From Agathobaculum ammoniilyticum (lineage in GTDB: Bacteria > Bacillota > Clostridia > Oscillospirales > Butyricicoccaceae): a stretch of 64,000 nucleotides of DNA. Position numbers and translations under genes: made by a program. How positions within the stretch are numbered: position 1 is the stretch's first letter; each line of letters begins with the position of its first letter. Positions 27,092-36,805 of this stretch are shown one piece after another. Where the stretch lies: contig NZ_JAOQJE010000002.1 of assembly GCF_025567315.1 (NCBI RefSeq), positions 229,598-293,597 on the forward strand, written 5' to 3'. Under the pieces are notes generated by a model, which saw nothing but the letters and a program-made list of their open reading frames with translations, did no database searches and was not told where the DNA came from.

Positions 27092-27127
27092 AAAAGGACG
27101 GCGAAACAGGCGTTTCACCGTCCTTTT
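27092..27127. terminator. Second hairpin upstream of pstS
   Basis: AAAAGGACGG / CCGTCCTTTT with an inner GAAAC/GTTTC stem, then TT. It lies ahead of the Pho-box-like array and has no clear gene of its own. Confidence 0.6.
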
Positions 27128-27135
27128 TTGCACAC

Positions 27136-27194
27136 TTTACACAAGGATTTTCACTTTACGCGGATTTTACAAACCTTGTCTTTTGGATTTAACA
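27136..27194 (+). promoter_or_regulatory. Pho-box-like repeat array upstream of pstS
   Basis: TTTACA at 27136, then TTTACG 27155, TTTACA 27166, TTGTCT 27176 and TTAACA 27189; the last four are spaced about 11 bases. This matches the Bacillus PhoP box pattern (TT-A/T/C-ACA repeated with 5-base gaps). A TAATAT -10-like block follows at 27204-27209 without a good -35, as in activated promoters. Confidence 0.55.
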
Positions 27195-27257
27195 TAACTT
27201 TTTTAATATGGTCTTGTACCAAAAACCAGAACAAAAACAAAAGGAGAAATAGCAGTT

Positions 27258-28175
27258 ATGAAAAAGAGTATATCCCTGTTGCTCGTCGGCCTGATGCTGT
27301 GCGGCGCTCTGGCAGGCTGCGGTGGCAGCAACGATTCCTACGGCGCGGACGGCGCGGCCCAGGCGGACAACGGCGGCGAGGCGTCCGGCGTATCCGGCGC
27401 GATCACCGTGATTTCCCGCGAGGATGGCTCTGGCACGCGCGGCGCGTTCGTTGAGCTGACCGGCGTGGAGGAAAAGAATGATGCCGGCGAGAAGGTCGAT
27501 AACACAACCGCCGAGGCGGAGATCGCCAACAAGACCGACGTTGTACTGACGAGCGTTGCCGGCAACGAGAGTGCGATCGGCTATGTTTCGCTCGGTGCGC
27601 TGAACGAAACCGTTAAGGCGGTTCAGGTGGACGGCGTGGAAGCCACGGTGGAAAACGTCAAGAGCGGCGATTACACCCTGTCCCGTCCGTTCAACATCGC
27701 AACCAAGGGCGAGCCGACCGGCGTTGCCAAGGATTTTATCAACTTCATCATGAGTGCGGAGGGCCAGGCCATCGTTGAGGAAGAGGGCTACATTAAGATC
27801 GACGACGCGGCCGCGGCGTTCACTTCGGACGGTTCCTCCGGCCAGATCGCGGTCGGCGGCTCGTCCTCGGTTTCTCCGGTCATGGAAAAGCTGATCGAAG
27901 CGTATAAGGCGCTCAACCCGAACGCGCAGATCGAGCTGCAGACCTCGGACTCCACCTCCGGCATGACCGGCGCGATTGACGGCACGTTTGCCATCGGCAT
28001 GGCGTCCCGCGAGCTGAAGGACGAGGAGACTGCGGAACTGACTGGCACGGCAATCGCGCTGGACGGTATCGCCGTGGTGGTAAATCCGGCGAATACGGTG
28101 GAAGACCTGACCATGGATCAGATCAAGGGCATTTACACCGGCGAGATCACCGACTGGTCCGAAGTCGCGGCGTAA
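27258..28175 (+). CDS. pstS: Phosphate-binding lipoprotein PstS, circularly permuted
   Basis: 305 residues. Signal peptide with lipobox LAGC (Cys 21), then a 25-residue linker. The two halves of ordinary PstS come in reversed order. Residues about 47-185 hold what is normally the C-terminal half, starting ITVISREDGSGTRGAF (the phosphate-binding SGTR loop) and ending AKDFINFIMSAEGQAIVEE. Residues about 195-305 hold the normal N-terminal half: IAVGGSSSVSPVMEKLIEAY, DIGMASREL-like IGMASRELKDEE, and GIAVVVNPANTVEDLT ... IYTGEITDWSEV at the very end. All expected ligand loops are present, so it should bind phosphate. Similar proteins are, as I recall, found in other gut Clostridia. Confidence 0.9.
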   Translation: MKKSISLLLVGLMLCGALAGCGGSNDSYGADGAAQADNGGEASGVSGAITVISREDGSGTRGAFVELTGVEEKNDAGEKVDNTTAEAEIANKTDVVLTSVAGNESAIGYVSLGALNETVKAVQVDGVEATVENVKSGDYTLSRPFNIATKGEPTGVAKDFINFIMSAEGQAIVEEEGYIKIDDAAAAFTSDGSSGQIAVGGSSSVSPVMEKLIEAYKALNPNAQIELQTSDSTSGMTGAIDGTFAIGMASRELKDEETAELTGTAIALDGIAVVVNPANTVEDLTMDQIKGIYTGEITDWSEVAA

Positions 28176-28198
28176 AAGATAACCAAACAAGGGAAAAC

Positions 28199-28220
28199 AG
28201 GGCGAAATCCGTTTCGCCCT
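28199..28220 (+). terminator. Hairpin between pstS and pstC
   Basis: AGGGCGAAA / TTTCGCCCT with loop TCCG, inside a 70-base gap. It probably lowers downstream expression or protects the pstS message, giving more PstS than permease. Confidence 0.6.
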
Positions 28221-28245
28221 TTCCCACTGTCTATGGGGTGAAAAC

Positions 28246-29145
28246 ATGAACGAATCTGCAATCCGCCGGAAGGGCGGCGCGAACCTGCGCGAAACAGTGA
28301 TGCACGGCGTGTTCTTCCTCTGCGCGCTGGCCTCCATCCTGGCAGTCGCCCTGATCTGTATATTCCTGTTTGCCAACGGCATTCCGGCCATCAAGGAGAT
28401 TGGCCTGCTGGACTTCCTGACAGGGACGACTTGGAAGCCGGGCAACGATATTTACGGAATCCTGCCGATGATTGTCGGCAGCATTTACATCACGGCGGGC
28501 GCGATCATCATTGGCGTGCCGATCGGCCTGCTGACCGCTATTTTCATGGCGTTCTACTGCCCGAAGCGCATCTACGGTATCCTCAAGCCCTGCACCGAGC
28601 TGCTGGCCGGCATCCCCTCCATCGTATATGGCTTTTTCGGCATGGTGGTCATCGTGCCGACTGTGCTGGAGGTGGCGAAGCTGTTCGGCTCGAAGATCTC
28701 CTCCGGCTCGACCATCCTGTCGGCGTCCATCCTGCTCGGCATCATGATCCTGCCCACCATCATCGGCGTGTCCGAGGCCGCGCTGCGCGCGGTACCCAGC
28801 TCGTATTACGAGGGCGCGGTCGCCATGGGCGCGCGGCATGAGCGGGCGGTATTCTCGGTCATGCTGCCAGCAGCAAAATCCGGCGTGCTGGCCGGTATTG
28901 TGCTGGGCGTCGGCCGCGCGATCGGCGAAACCATGGCGGTTATCATGGTGGCGGGCAATCAGCCGCGTCTGACCGGCGATTTCCTCAAGGGCATCCGCAC
29001 GATGACCGCGAATATCGTCATGGAAATGGGCTACGCGAGCGGCCTGCACCGCGAGGCGCTGATTGCGACCGGCGTTGTGCTGTTCGTGTTTATCCTGCTG
29101 ATTAATCTGGCGTTCTCTGTACTGAAAAGGAGGAAGGACACATGA
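28246..29145 (+). CDS. pstC: Phosphate ABC transporter permease PstC
   Basis: 299 residues, six membrane helices. Permease core AAFLAR-like loop is represented by the region GIPSIVYGFFGMVVIVP and the coupling segment EAALRAVPSSYYEGAVAMGARHERAVFSVMLPAAKSGV. It pairs with PstA to form the channel. It starts after GGGGTG and overlaps pstA by 4 bases. Confidence 0.95.
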   Translation: MNESAIRRKGGANLRETVMHGVFFLCALASILAVALICIFLFANGIPAIKEIGLLDFLTGTTWKPGNDIYGILPMIVGSIYITAGAIIIGVPIGLLTAIFMAFYCPKRIYGILKPCTELLAGIPSIVYGFFGMVVIVPTVLEVAKLFGSKISSGSTILSASILLGIMILPTIIGVSEAALRAVPSSYYEGAVAMGARHERAVFSVMLPAAKSGVLAGIVLGVGRAIGETMAVIMVAGNQPRLTGDFLKGIRTMTANIVMEMGYASGLHREALIATGVVLFVFILLINLAFSVLKRRKDT

Positions 29146-30020
29146 CTACCGTGAAAACGGCCGCCAAGCCGGCCGTAAAGAGCAAGCCGCAGCCGGAGCG
29201 TGTGTATGGCAGGGGCAGGGCAGCGGTGCAGAAAGGGCTGGTATACGGCGCGGCGGTGATTACGTTCGCCATGCTGCTGTTCCTGATCGCCTATATCCTG
29301 TGGAGGGGCATCCCGAACCTCAAGCCCTCCCTGTTCGCATGGACCTATAATTCGGACAACGTTTCCATGGTGCCGGCCATGATTACAACGGTGGAGATCA
29401 CGCTGCTCGCGCTGCTGATCGCAGTGCCGTTCGGCCTGTTTACGGCGATTTACCTAAACGAATACGCAAAGCGCGGCAACAAACTGGTAAACGTCATCCG
29501 CATCACGACCGAAACGCTTTCCGGCATCCCGTCCATCGTGTACGGCCTGTTTGGCATGCTGTTTTTCGTCACTTACCTGCACTGGGGCTACTCGCTGCTC
29601 GCGGGCGCGATGACGCTGGCCATCATGATCCTGCCGCTCATTATGCGCACCGCGGAGGAAGCGCTGATGGCCGTACCGGATTCCTTCCGCGAAGGTTCGT
29701 TCGGCCTGGGCGCCGGACGGCTGCGCACAGTGTTCCGCATCGTGCTGCCGAGCGCCATGCCCGGCATCCTGTCGGGCGTTATCCTGGGGATCGGCCGCAT
29801 CGTGGGCGAAACGGCGGCGCTCATTTTCACCGCGGGTACGATGGCGCAGATCCCCGGCCTGCTGCAGTCCGGACGCACGCTTGCAATCCATATGTACGTC
29901 CTATCGGGCGAGGGACTGCACATGAACGAGGCCTATGCGACCGCGGTCGTGCTGCTGGTGGTTGTGCTGCTGATGAACAGCCTGTCCGCGCTGGTGGCAA
30001 AAAAGCTGACCAAGAAGTAA
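29142..30020 (+). CDS. pstA: Phosphate ABC transporter permease PstA
   Basis: 292 residues, six helices. It has the same GIPSIVYGLFGMLFF motif as PstC and the coupling helix EEALMAVPDSFREGSFGLGAGRLRTVFRIVLPSAMPGI. The N-terminal 30 residues are basic and cytoplasmic. Overlap with pstC as ATGA and a 12-base gap to pstB show one operon. Confidence 0.95.
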   Translation: MTTVKTAAKPAVKSKPQPERVYGRGRAAVQKGLVYGAAVITFAMLLFLIAYILWRGIPNLKPSLFAWTYNSDNVSMVPAMITTVEITLLALLIAVPFGLFTAIYLNEYAKRGNKLVNVIRITTETLSGIPSIVYGLFGMLFFVTYLHWGYSLLAGAMTLAIMILPLIMRTAEEALMAVPDSFREGSFGLGAGRLRTVFRIVLPSAMPGILSGVILGIGRIVGETAALIFTAGTMAQIPGLLQSGRTLAIHMYVLSGEGLHMNEAYATAVVLLVVVLLMNSLSALVAKKLTKK

Positions 30021-30032
30021 TCGGAGGATAGC

Positions 30033-30788
30033 ATGAGCGAAAATAAAATTGAAATACGCGGCATGAATCTGCATTACGGCGATTTCCATGCGCTGCATGA
30101 TATTGACCTAGACATCAAGTCCAATGAGATCACGGCGTTTATCGGCCCGTCCGGCTGCGGCAAATCGACGCTGCTCCGCTCGCTTAACCGGATGAACGAT
30201 CTGGTCGAGGGCTGCAGGATCACAGGCGATATCCGCCTGGACGGGGAGGACATTTATCACGACTGCGATGTGAACCTGCTGCGTAAGCGCGTGGGCATGG
30301 TGTTCCAGAAACCCAACCCGTTCCCCATGTCCATTTACGACAACATCGCCTACGGCCCGCGCACGCATGGCGTCAAAAGCCGCGTGCAGCTGGACGAGAT
30401 CGTGGAGCGCTCGCTGCGCGGCGCCGCGATCTGGGAGGAGACAAAGGACTGCCTGAAGAAATCCGCGCTGTCCATGTCGGGTGGCCAGCAACAGCGCATC
30501 TGTATTGCACGCGCGCTCGCGGCGGAGCCGGAGGTGCTGCTCATGGACGAGCCGACCTCCGCTCTCGATCCGATCTCCACCTCCAAGATCGAGGACCTTG
30601 TATTGGAACTGAAAAAGGATTATACTATCGTTATGGTGACGCATAATATGCAGCAGGCCACCCGCGTATCGGATACGACCGCGTTTTTCCTGCTCGGCGA
30701 GATCGTCGAGGTCGGAGACACGGAGCAGCTTTTCTCCATGCCTAAGGACAAGCGCACCGAGGACTACATTACGGGGAGGTTCGGCTGA
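30033..30788 (+). CDS. pstB: Phosphate ABC transporter ATPase PstB
   Basis: 251 residues. Walker A GPSGCGKSTLLRSLNRMNDL, ABC signature MSGGQQQRICIARALA, Walker B VLLMDEPTSALDP and the switch His in MVTHNMQQA are all present. It powers phosphate import. The stop shares a base with the phoU start. Confidence 0.97.
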   Translation: MSENKIEIRGMNLHYGDFHALHDIDLDIKSNEITAFIGPSGCGKSTLLRSLNRMNDLVEGCRITGDIRLDGEDIYHDCDVNLLRKRVGMVFQKPNPFPMSIYDNIAYGPRTHGVKSRVQLDEIVERSLRGAAIWEETKDCLKKSALSMSGGQQQRICIARALAAEPEVLLMDEPTSALDPISTSKIEDLVLELKKDYTIVMVTHNMQQATRVSDTTAFFLLGEIVEVGDTEQLFSMPKDKRTEDYITGRFG

Positions 30789-31435
30789 TGAGAAACCGTT
30801 TCGACACACAGCTCGTCGAACTGAACAACGAGCTGATCGCCATGGGGGCACTGTGCGAGAACACGATTGCCAGCGCGGTCAAGTCGCTGCTGACGGGCGA
30901 CGCCAAGCTCGCCGCCTCCGCCATCCGCATTGACCAGGAGATCGACCGCAAGGAGCGCGAGATTGAATCCATGTGCCTCAAGCTCCTGCTGCAGCAGCAG
31001 CCGGTGGCAAGCGACCTGCGCCTGATCTCCGCGGTACTGAAAATGATCACGGATATCGAGCGCATCGGCGACCAGGCGAGCGATATCGCCGAAATCGTCA
31101 CCTACCTGTCCGGTGCGTGCAGCCATAACGAGCATATCGAGCAGATGGCGCAGGCCACCATCAAAATGGTGACGGACAGCCTGGATGCGTTCGTGCGCCG
31201 CGACCTGACGCTGGCGTGGAGCGTGATAGAATACGACGACGTGGTTGACGACCTGTTCGCACAGTGCAAGCAGGACCTGATCGCGGATATTGCCAAAAAT
31301 CCGGAGGAGGGCGAGCGCGTGCTCGATATCCTGATGATCGCCAAGTATCTGGAGCGTATCGGCGACCACGCGACCAATATCGCCGAGTGGGTGGAATTCT
31401 CCATCACCGGCGCGCACAAGTCCGCGCACGACTGA
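30788..31435 (+). CDS. phoU: Phosphate signalling protein PhoU
   Basis: 215 residues forming two repeats of a three-helix bundle. The metal motif EXXXD type is seen in DIERIGDQASDIAE and again in LERIGDHATNIAEW. PhoU connects transporter state to the PhoR kinase and limits phosphate uptake. Encoded directly between the transporter and the two-component genes. Confidence 0.95.
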   Translation: MRNRFDTQLVELNNELIAMGALCENTIASAVKSLLTGDAKLAASAIRIDQEIDRKEREIESMCLKLLLQQQPVASDLRLISAVLKMITDIERIGDQASDIAEIVTYLSGACSHNEHIEQMAQATIKMVTDSLDAFVRRDLTLAWSVIEYDDVVDDLFAQCKQDLIADIAKNPEEGERVLDILMIAKYLERIGDHATNIAEWVEFSITGAHKSAHD

Positions 31436-31499
31436 GGTCTGCCGGCGCAAGAATCTGTTGGAAATGCGGCCGCGGGCGCGGCCGACAAGGAGGAAACGC

Positions 31500-32182
31500 A
31501 TGATTTACTGCGTGGAGGACGACGCCGGCATACGGGAGCTGGTCGTCTATACGCTGCAGAATACGGGGCTGGAGGCGCGGGGCTTCGCCGATGGCGAAGC
31601 CCTGTTCGCCGCTTTGCGGGAGCAGAAGCCCGACCTGCTGCTGCTCGACATCATGCTGCCCGGCGAGGACGGCATCTCCATCCTGCGCCGCCTGCGGGCG
31701 GTGCGGGAAACCGCAAAGCTTCCCGTAATCCTGCTTACGGCGAAAAATACCGAATACGATAAGGTGGTTGGCCTGGACAGCGGCGCGGACGACTACGTCG
31801 CCAAGCCCTTCGGCATGATGGAGCTGGTCGCGCGCATCCGCGCGGTGCTGCGCCGCACCCAGGACAGCCCGCCCGGCGAGGGCGGCGGCCGTCCGCTGGT
31901 GGCGGGGAGCATTTGCGTGGACGAGCGGGCGCACAGCGTCCATGTAGGCGCGGACGAGGTGCAGCTTACGCTGAAGGAATACCAGCTCCTCTGCCTGCTG
32001 ATGAAAAACCAGGGCGCGGTGCTGACGCGCGACGTGCTGCTGGAAAACATCTGGGGATACGGGAATGAGAGCGAGACGCGCACGGTAGACGTGCATATCC
32101 GGACGCTGCGGCAGAAGCTGGGCGCGGGCGGCGCGCTGATCGAAACCGTGCGCGGCGTGGGCTACCGGATGGGGGAAACCCG

Positions 32183-32186
<4 letters not shown>
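31500..32186 (+). CDS. phoP: Phosphate response regulator PhoP/PhoB
   Basis: 228 residues, OmpR family. Receiver domain with acidic pocket EDD (6-8), phosphorylation site Asp 50 in LLLLDIMLPGEDG and switch Lys in YVAKPFG. C-terminal winged helix has LTLKEYQLLCLLMKNQGAVLTRD, TRTVDVHIRTLRQKLG. The start at 31500 follows AAGGAGG; an earlier in-frame ATG at 31458 gives a basic tail not seen in the family. It likely binds the array upstream of pstS. Confidence 0.93.
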
Positions 32187-33838
<1,652 letters not shown>

Positions 33839-33868
33839 AAAAAGAGCTGCCATGCGGCAGCTCTTTTT
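33839..33868. terminator. Bidirectional terminator after phoR
   Basis: 13-bp stem AAAAAGAGCTGCC / GGCAGCTCTTTTT, loop ATGC. It ends the pst-pho operon and the converging XRE gene. Confidence 0.9.
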
Positions 33869-33872
33869 TTGG

Positions 33873-34094
33873 TTATTCAGGAGGGAGCGGCTCGGAATAA
33901 TCAGTTAAACCGAGCAGGTATTCCAGATTGACATGGTAAAACCGCGATAATTTGATTAGGATAGGAAGCGGAATTTTTCTTACATCATTTTCATAATTGC
34001 TGTAAGTGTTTTGCGATATATTTAAATATGTTGCAATTTCGTCTTGCGTGAGGCTACGGATTTTTCGCAATTCTTTAATTCGGTAAAAATACAT
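33873..34094 (-). CDS. Small XRE-family HTH regulator
   Basis: 73 residues, a lone Cro/C1-type helix-turn-helix: IKELRKIRSLTQDEIATYLNISQNTYSNYENDVRKIPL (key QDEIATYLNIS, QNTYSNYE). The rest is one more helix and an acidic tail. It is AT-rich compared with its neighbours. It is divergent from the 34202 gene with two palindromes between them, so it is a good candidate for repressing both genes. Confidence 0.85.
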   Translation of the reverse strand: MYFYRIKELRKIRSLTQDEIATYLNISQNTYSNYENDVRKIPLPILIKLSRFYHVNLEYLLGLTDYSEPLPPE

Positions 34095-34119
34095 TTAGAA
34101 ACTTCTTTCATATGTAATT

Positions 34120-34136
34120 TATCTCGTGATGAGATA
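34120..34136. promoter_or_regulatory. Operator palindrome 1
   Basis: ATCTC-GTGAT-GAGAT with flanking T and A. It abuts the -35 box of the rightward promoter. Confidence 0.65.
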
Positions 34137-34165
34137 TTGACATTTATCTCAATATGAGATAAAAT
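34137..34165 (+). promoter_or_regulatory. Promoter of the 34202 gene
   Basis: TTGACA, 17 bases, TAAAAT. The spacer contains operator palindrome 2. Confidence 0.75.
34144..34162. promoter_or_regulatory. Operator palindrome 2
   Basis: TTATCTC-AATAT-GAGATAA, perfect 7-bp arms, sharing ATCTC/GAGAT with palindrome 1. It fills the promoter spacer, so binding should block polymerase. Confidence 0.7.
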
Positions 34166-34201
34166 TATATCAGATTCCAAAACAAGAGGGGGTGCCGCAA
34201 T

Positions 34202-34396
34202 TTGGAAGCTCCACGGACACCCGATATCTTTTCGTCCTATTCGGAAAAGCAGCGGCAGGAATCCATATACCGGACCATCTATATCAGAAAAGAATATGCC
34301 GCCCAAATTGAAAAGCTCGCGGTACGGCACGGCATTAGCTGGAACCGCGCCGCCGTCCTGATCCTGCAAAGCTATCTGGACGGTATAGCCTTATGA
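34202..34396 (+). CDS. Small ribbon-helix-helix-like protein, paralogue 1
   Basis: 64 residues from a TTG start preceded by GAGGGGG. The core SIYRTIYIRKEYAAQIEKLA followed by VRHGISWNRAAVLILQSYLD has a short strand and two helices, as in Arc/CopG DNA-binding proteins. No toxin gene is next to it. A paralogue lies at 43954-44130. It overlaps the end of nspC by 6 bases. Function unknown; transcription control by the divergent XRE protein is likely. Confidence 0.6.
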   Translation: MEAPRTPDIFSSYSEKQRQESIYRTIYIRKEYAAQIEKLAVRHGISWNRAAVLILQSYLDGIAL

Positions 34397-35521
34397 CAGG
34401 CGCCCCTTGAAATCCTCATAATCAAACATCCGTATTACCTCGTCCGTGCCGTCCGCGCGGCGCATGGCGATCAGCGGCAGCGGCACACCGTTGAAAGTGT
34501 TGGTTTTGACCATCGTGTACAGCGCCATATCCTCAAATACCACTTGGTCGCCCGGGCGCAGCGTGTTATCGAACGAGTATTCGCCGATCACATCGCCCGC
34601 CAGACAGGAACGGCCGGTGAGCAGATAGGTGAACGCCTTTTTGCCCGGCTCGCCCGAACGCCATACCGGCGGGCGGTAGGGCATTTCCAGCACATCCGGC
34701 ATGTGGCAGGCCGCGGAGGTATCCAGTATTGCGATTTCGGCATGGTTGTGCATGACCTCAAGCACGGTTGAGATCAGCCAGCCCGCATTCAGCACCACCG
34801 CTTCGCCCGGCTCCAGATAAATCTGCACGCCGTATTTTTCGCGCAGGCGGTTGACGCACTGGACGAGCGTTTCCACGTCGTAATCGTCGCGCGTAATATG
34901 GTGGCCGCCACCGAGGTTGAGCCACTTCATGCCCTCCATGTATTTCCCGAAGCGTTCCTCGAACGCATCAACCGTGCGGACGAGGTCGTCCGCGTTCTGC
35001 TCACACAGGGTGTGGAAGTGGAAGCCCTCGATGCCGTCCAGCAGCTCGGGCTGGAAGTTTTCCAGCGTGACGCCGAGCCGCGAGGTCGGGCCGCAGGGGT
35101 CGTACATCGCGTGCGCCGCGGGCTGGGTCGAGCATTCGGGGTTGAGCCGCAGGCCGCAGCTTTTGCCCGCCGCGCGCGCTAAATTGCCGTAAGCCTTCCA
35201 CTGGTGGAAGGAGTTGAACACAATATGGTCGGCGTACTGCAAAAGCTCCTGAAATTCGCCCTCCGCGTAGGCGGGGGAGTAGACGTGCGTTTCGCCGCCG
35301 AATTCCTCCCTGCCGAGGCGGGCTTCAAACAGGCCGGAGGCGGTCGTACCCGCGAGATACTCGCGCAGCAGCGGGTACGCCGAAAACATGGAAAATGCCT
35401 TCTGCGCGAGCAGGATCTTCGCGCCCGTGCGGTCGGCCACGTCGCGCAGCACGGCAAGGTTCTGCACGAGCCGGTTTTCATCCACAAGGAAGCAGGGCGT
35501 GGGCAGTTCGGTAAATCTCAT
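34391..35521 (-). CDS. nspC: Carboxynorspermidine/carboxyspermidine decarboxylase
   Basis: 376 residues, fold-III PLP enzyme (alanine racemase-like). PLP Lys 41 in LLAQKAFSMF, then EGFHFHTLCEQ, GGGHHITRDDYD and EPGEAVVLNAGW. The Cys/Asp late region DTSAACHMPDVLE is typical. It decarboxylates carboxyspermidine or carboxynorspermidine to the polyamine. Last gene of the polyamine operon, one base after the upstream gene's stop. Confidence 0.92.
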   Translation of the reverse strand: MRFTELPTPCFLVDENRLVQNLAVLRDVADRTGAKILLAQKAFSMFSAYPLLREYLAGTTASGLFEARLGREEFGGETHVYSPAYAEGEFQELLQYADHIVFNSFHQWKAYGNLARAAGKSCGLRLNPECSTQPAAHAMYDPCGPTSRLGVTLENFQPELLDGIEGFHFHTLCEQNADDLVRTVDAFEERFGKYMEGMKWLNLGGGHHITRDDYDVETLVQCVNRLREKYGVQIYLEPGEAVVLNAGWLISTVLEVMHNHAEIAILDTSAACHMPDVLEMPYRPPVWRSGEPGKKAFTYLLTGRSCLAGDVIGEYSFDNTLRPGDQVVFEDMALYTMVKTNTFNGVPLPLIAMRRADGTDEVIRMFDYEDFKGRLS

Positions 35522-35522
35522 G

Positions 35523-36782
35523 TCAGTCCACCAAAACGGGGTTGCCGTTTACCTGCCACGGCAGGCCCCACTTGTTCAGGGCCTCCATATACGGGTCGGG
35601 GTCAAACTCCTCGACCGTGTATACGCCGGGCTTGGACCACTTGCCGGTCATCAGCATGGCCGCGCCGATCATGGCCGGCACGCCGGTGGTGTAGCTGATG
35701 GCCTGCGAGCCGACCTCGCGGTAGCAGGCCTCGTGGTCGCACACGTTATAGATATAGGCGGTCTTTTCCTTGCCGTCCTTCTTGCCGGTGAAGATGCAGC
35801 CGATGTTGGTCTTGCCCTTGGTGCGCGGGCCGAGGGTCGCAGGGTCGGGCAGCAGCGCCTTGAGGAACTGGATCGGCACGATCTGATGCCCCTCGAACTC
35901 GATCGGTGTGGTGGACAGCATGCCGACGTTCTCCAGGCACTTCATGTGGGTCAGGTAGGACTGGCCGAAGGTCATGAAAAAGCGGATGCGCTTGACATTC
36001 GGGATGTTTTTGGCCAGCGACTCGATTTCCTCATGGTGGAGCAGGTACATGTCCTTGCGGCCGACCTGGTCGAAGTCGTACTCGCGCTTGATGGACATGG
36101 CGGGGATTTCGACCCAGTGGCCGTCCTCCCAGTAGGAGCCGGGCGCGGAAACCTCGCGCAGGTTGATCTCGGGATTGAAGTTGGTGGCGAACGGGTAGCC
36201 GTGGTCGCCGCCGTTGCAGTCCAGAATGTCAATGGTGTCGATCTGGTCGAACAGGTGCTTCTGAGCATAGGCGCAGTAGGCCTGCGTCACGCCCGGGTCG
36301 AAGCCCGAGCCTAACAGCGCGGTCAGGCCGGCCTTTTCGAACTTCTCCTTGTACGCCCACTGCCAGGAGTAGTCGAAATAGGCGGTGAAGCCCGCCTCTC
36401 TGCAGCGCTTCTCGTAGATCGCGCGCCACGCGGGATCGTCGGTGTCCTCCGGCTCGTAGTTGGCGGTGTCCATATAGTTGACGCCGCACTTGAGGCACGC
36501 GTCCATGATGGTCAAATCCTGATAGGGCAGGGCAATGTTCATCACGATGTCCGGCTTGTATTCGTCGATCAGCGCGCACAGCTCGTCCACGTTGTCCGCG
36601 TCCACCTTGGCGGTGCGGATTTTGGTGGGGGTGCGCCCCTCAAGCTGTTCCTTGATCGCGTCGCACTTGGATTTGGTGCGCGAGGCGATCATGATTTCCT
36701 CAAAAACGTCGCTGTTCTGGCAGCATTTGTGGATGACCACGCCGGCCACGCCGCCGCAGCCGATGATAAGGGCTTTTCCCAT
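35523..36782 (-). CDS. Carboxy(nor)spermidine synthase (saccharopine dehydrogenase family)
   Basis: 419 residues. Rossmann motif ALIIGCGGVAGVVIHKC, then NIALPYQDLTIMDACLKCGVNYMDTANYE and LLGSGFDPGVTQAYCAYA, as in CASDH (LYS1-like). It condenses a diamine or agmatine with aspartate semialdehyde using NADPH. The ATG at 36782 is the family start; open frame further up overlaps speE. It feeds nspC. Confidence 0.9.
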   Translation of the reverse strand: MGKALIIGCGGVAGVVIHKCCQNSDVFEEIMIASRTKSKCDAIKEQLEGRTPTKIRTAKVDADNVDELCALIDEYKPDIVMNIALPYQDLTIMDACLKCGVNYMDTANYEPEDTDDPAWRAIYEKRCREAGFTAYFDYSWQWAYKEKFEKAGLTALLGSGFDPGVTQAYCAYAQKHLFDQIDTIDILDCNGGDHGYPFATNFNPEINLREVSAPGSYWEDGHWVEIPAMSIKREYDFDQVGRKDMYLLHHEEIESLAKNIPNVKRIRFFMTFGQSYLTHMKCLENVGMLSTTPIEFEGHQIVPIQFLKALLPDPATLGPRTKGKTNIGCIFTGKKDGKEKTAYIYNVCDHEACYREVGSQAISYTTGVPAMIGAAMLMTGKWSKPGVYTVEEFDPDPYMEALNKWGLPWQVNGNPVLVD

Positions 36783-36805
36783 GGTGTTGTCCTCCTTGTG
36801 AGTCG

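Noticed and set aside
33873..34396. Toxin-antitoxin pair
   Set aside because: Both small proteins look like DNA-binding proteins. No toxin fold is seen, and the genes are divergent rather than in tandem.
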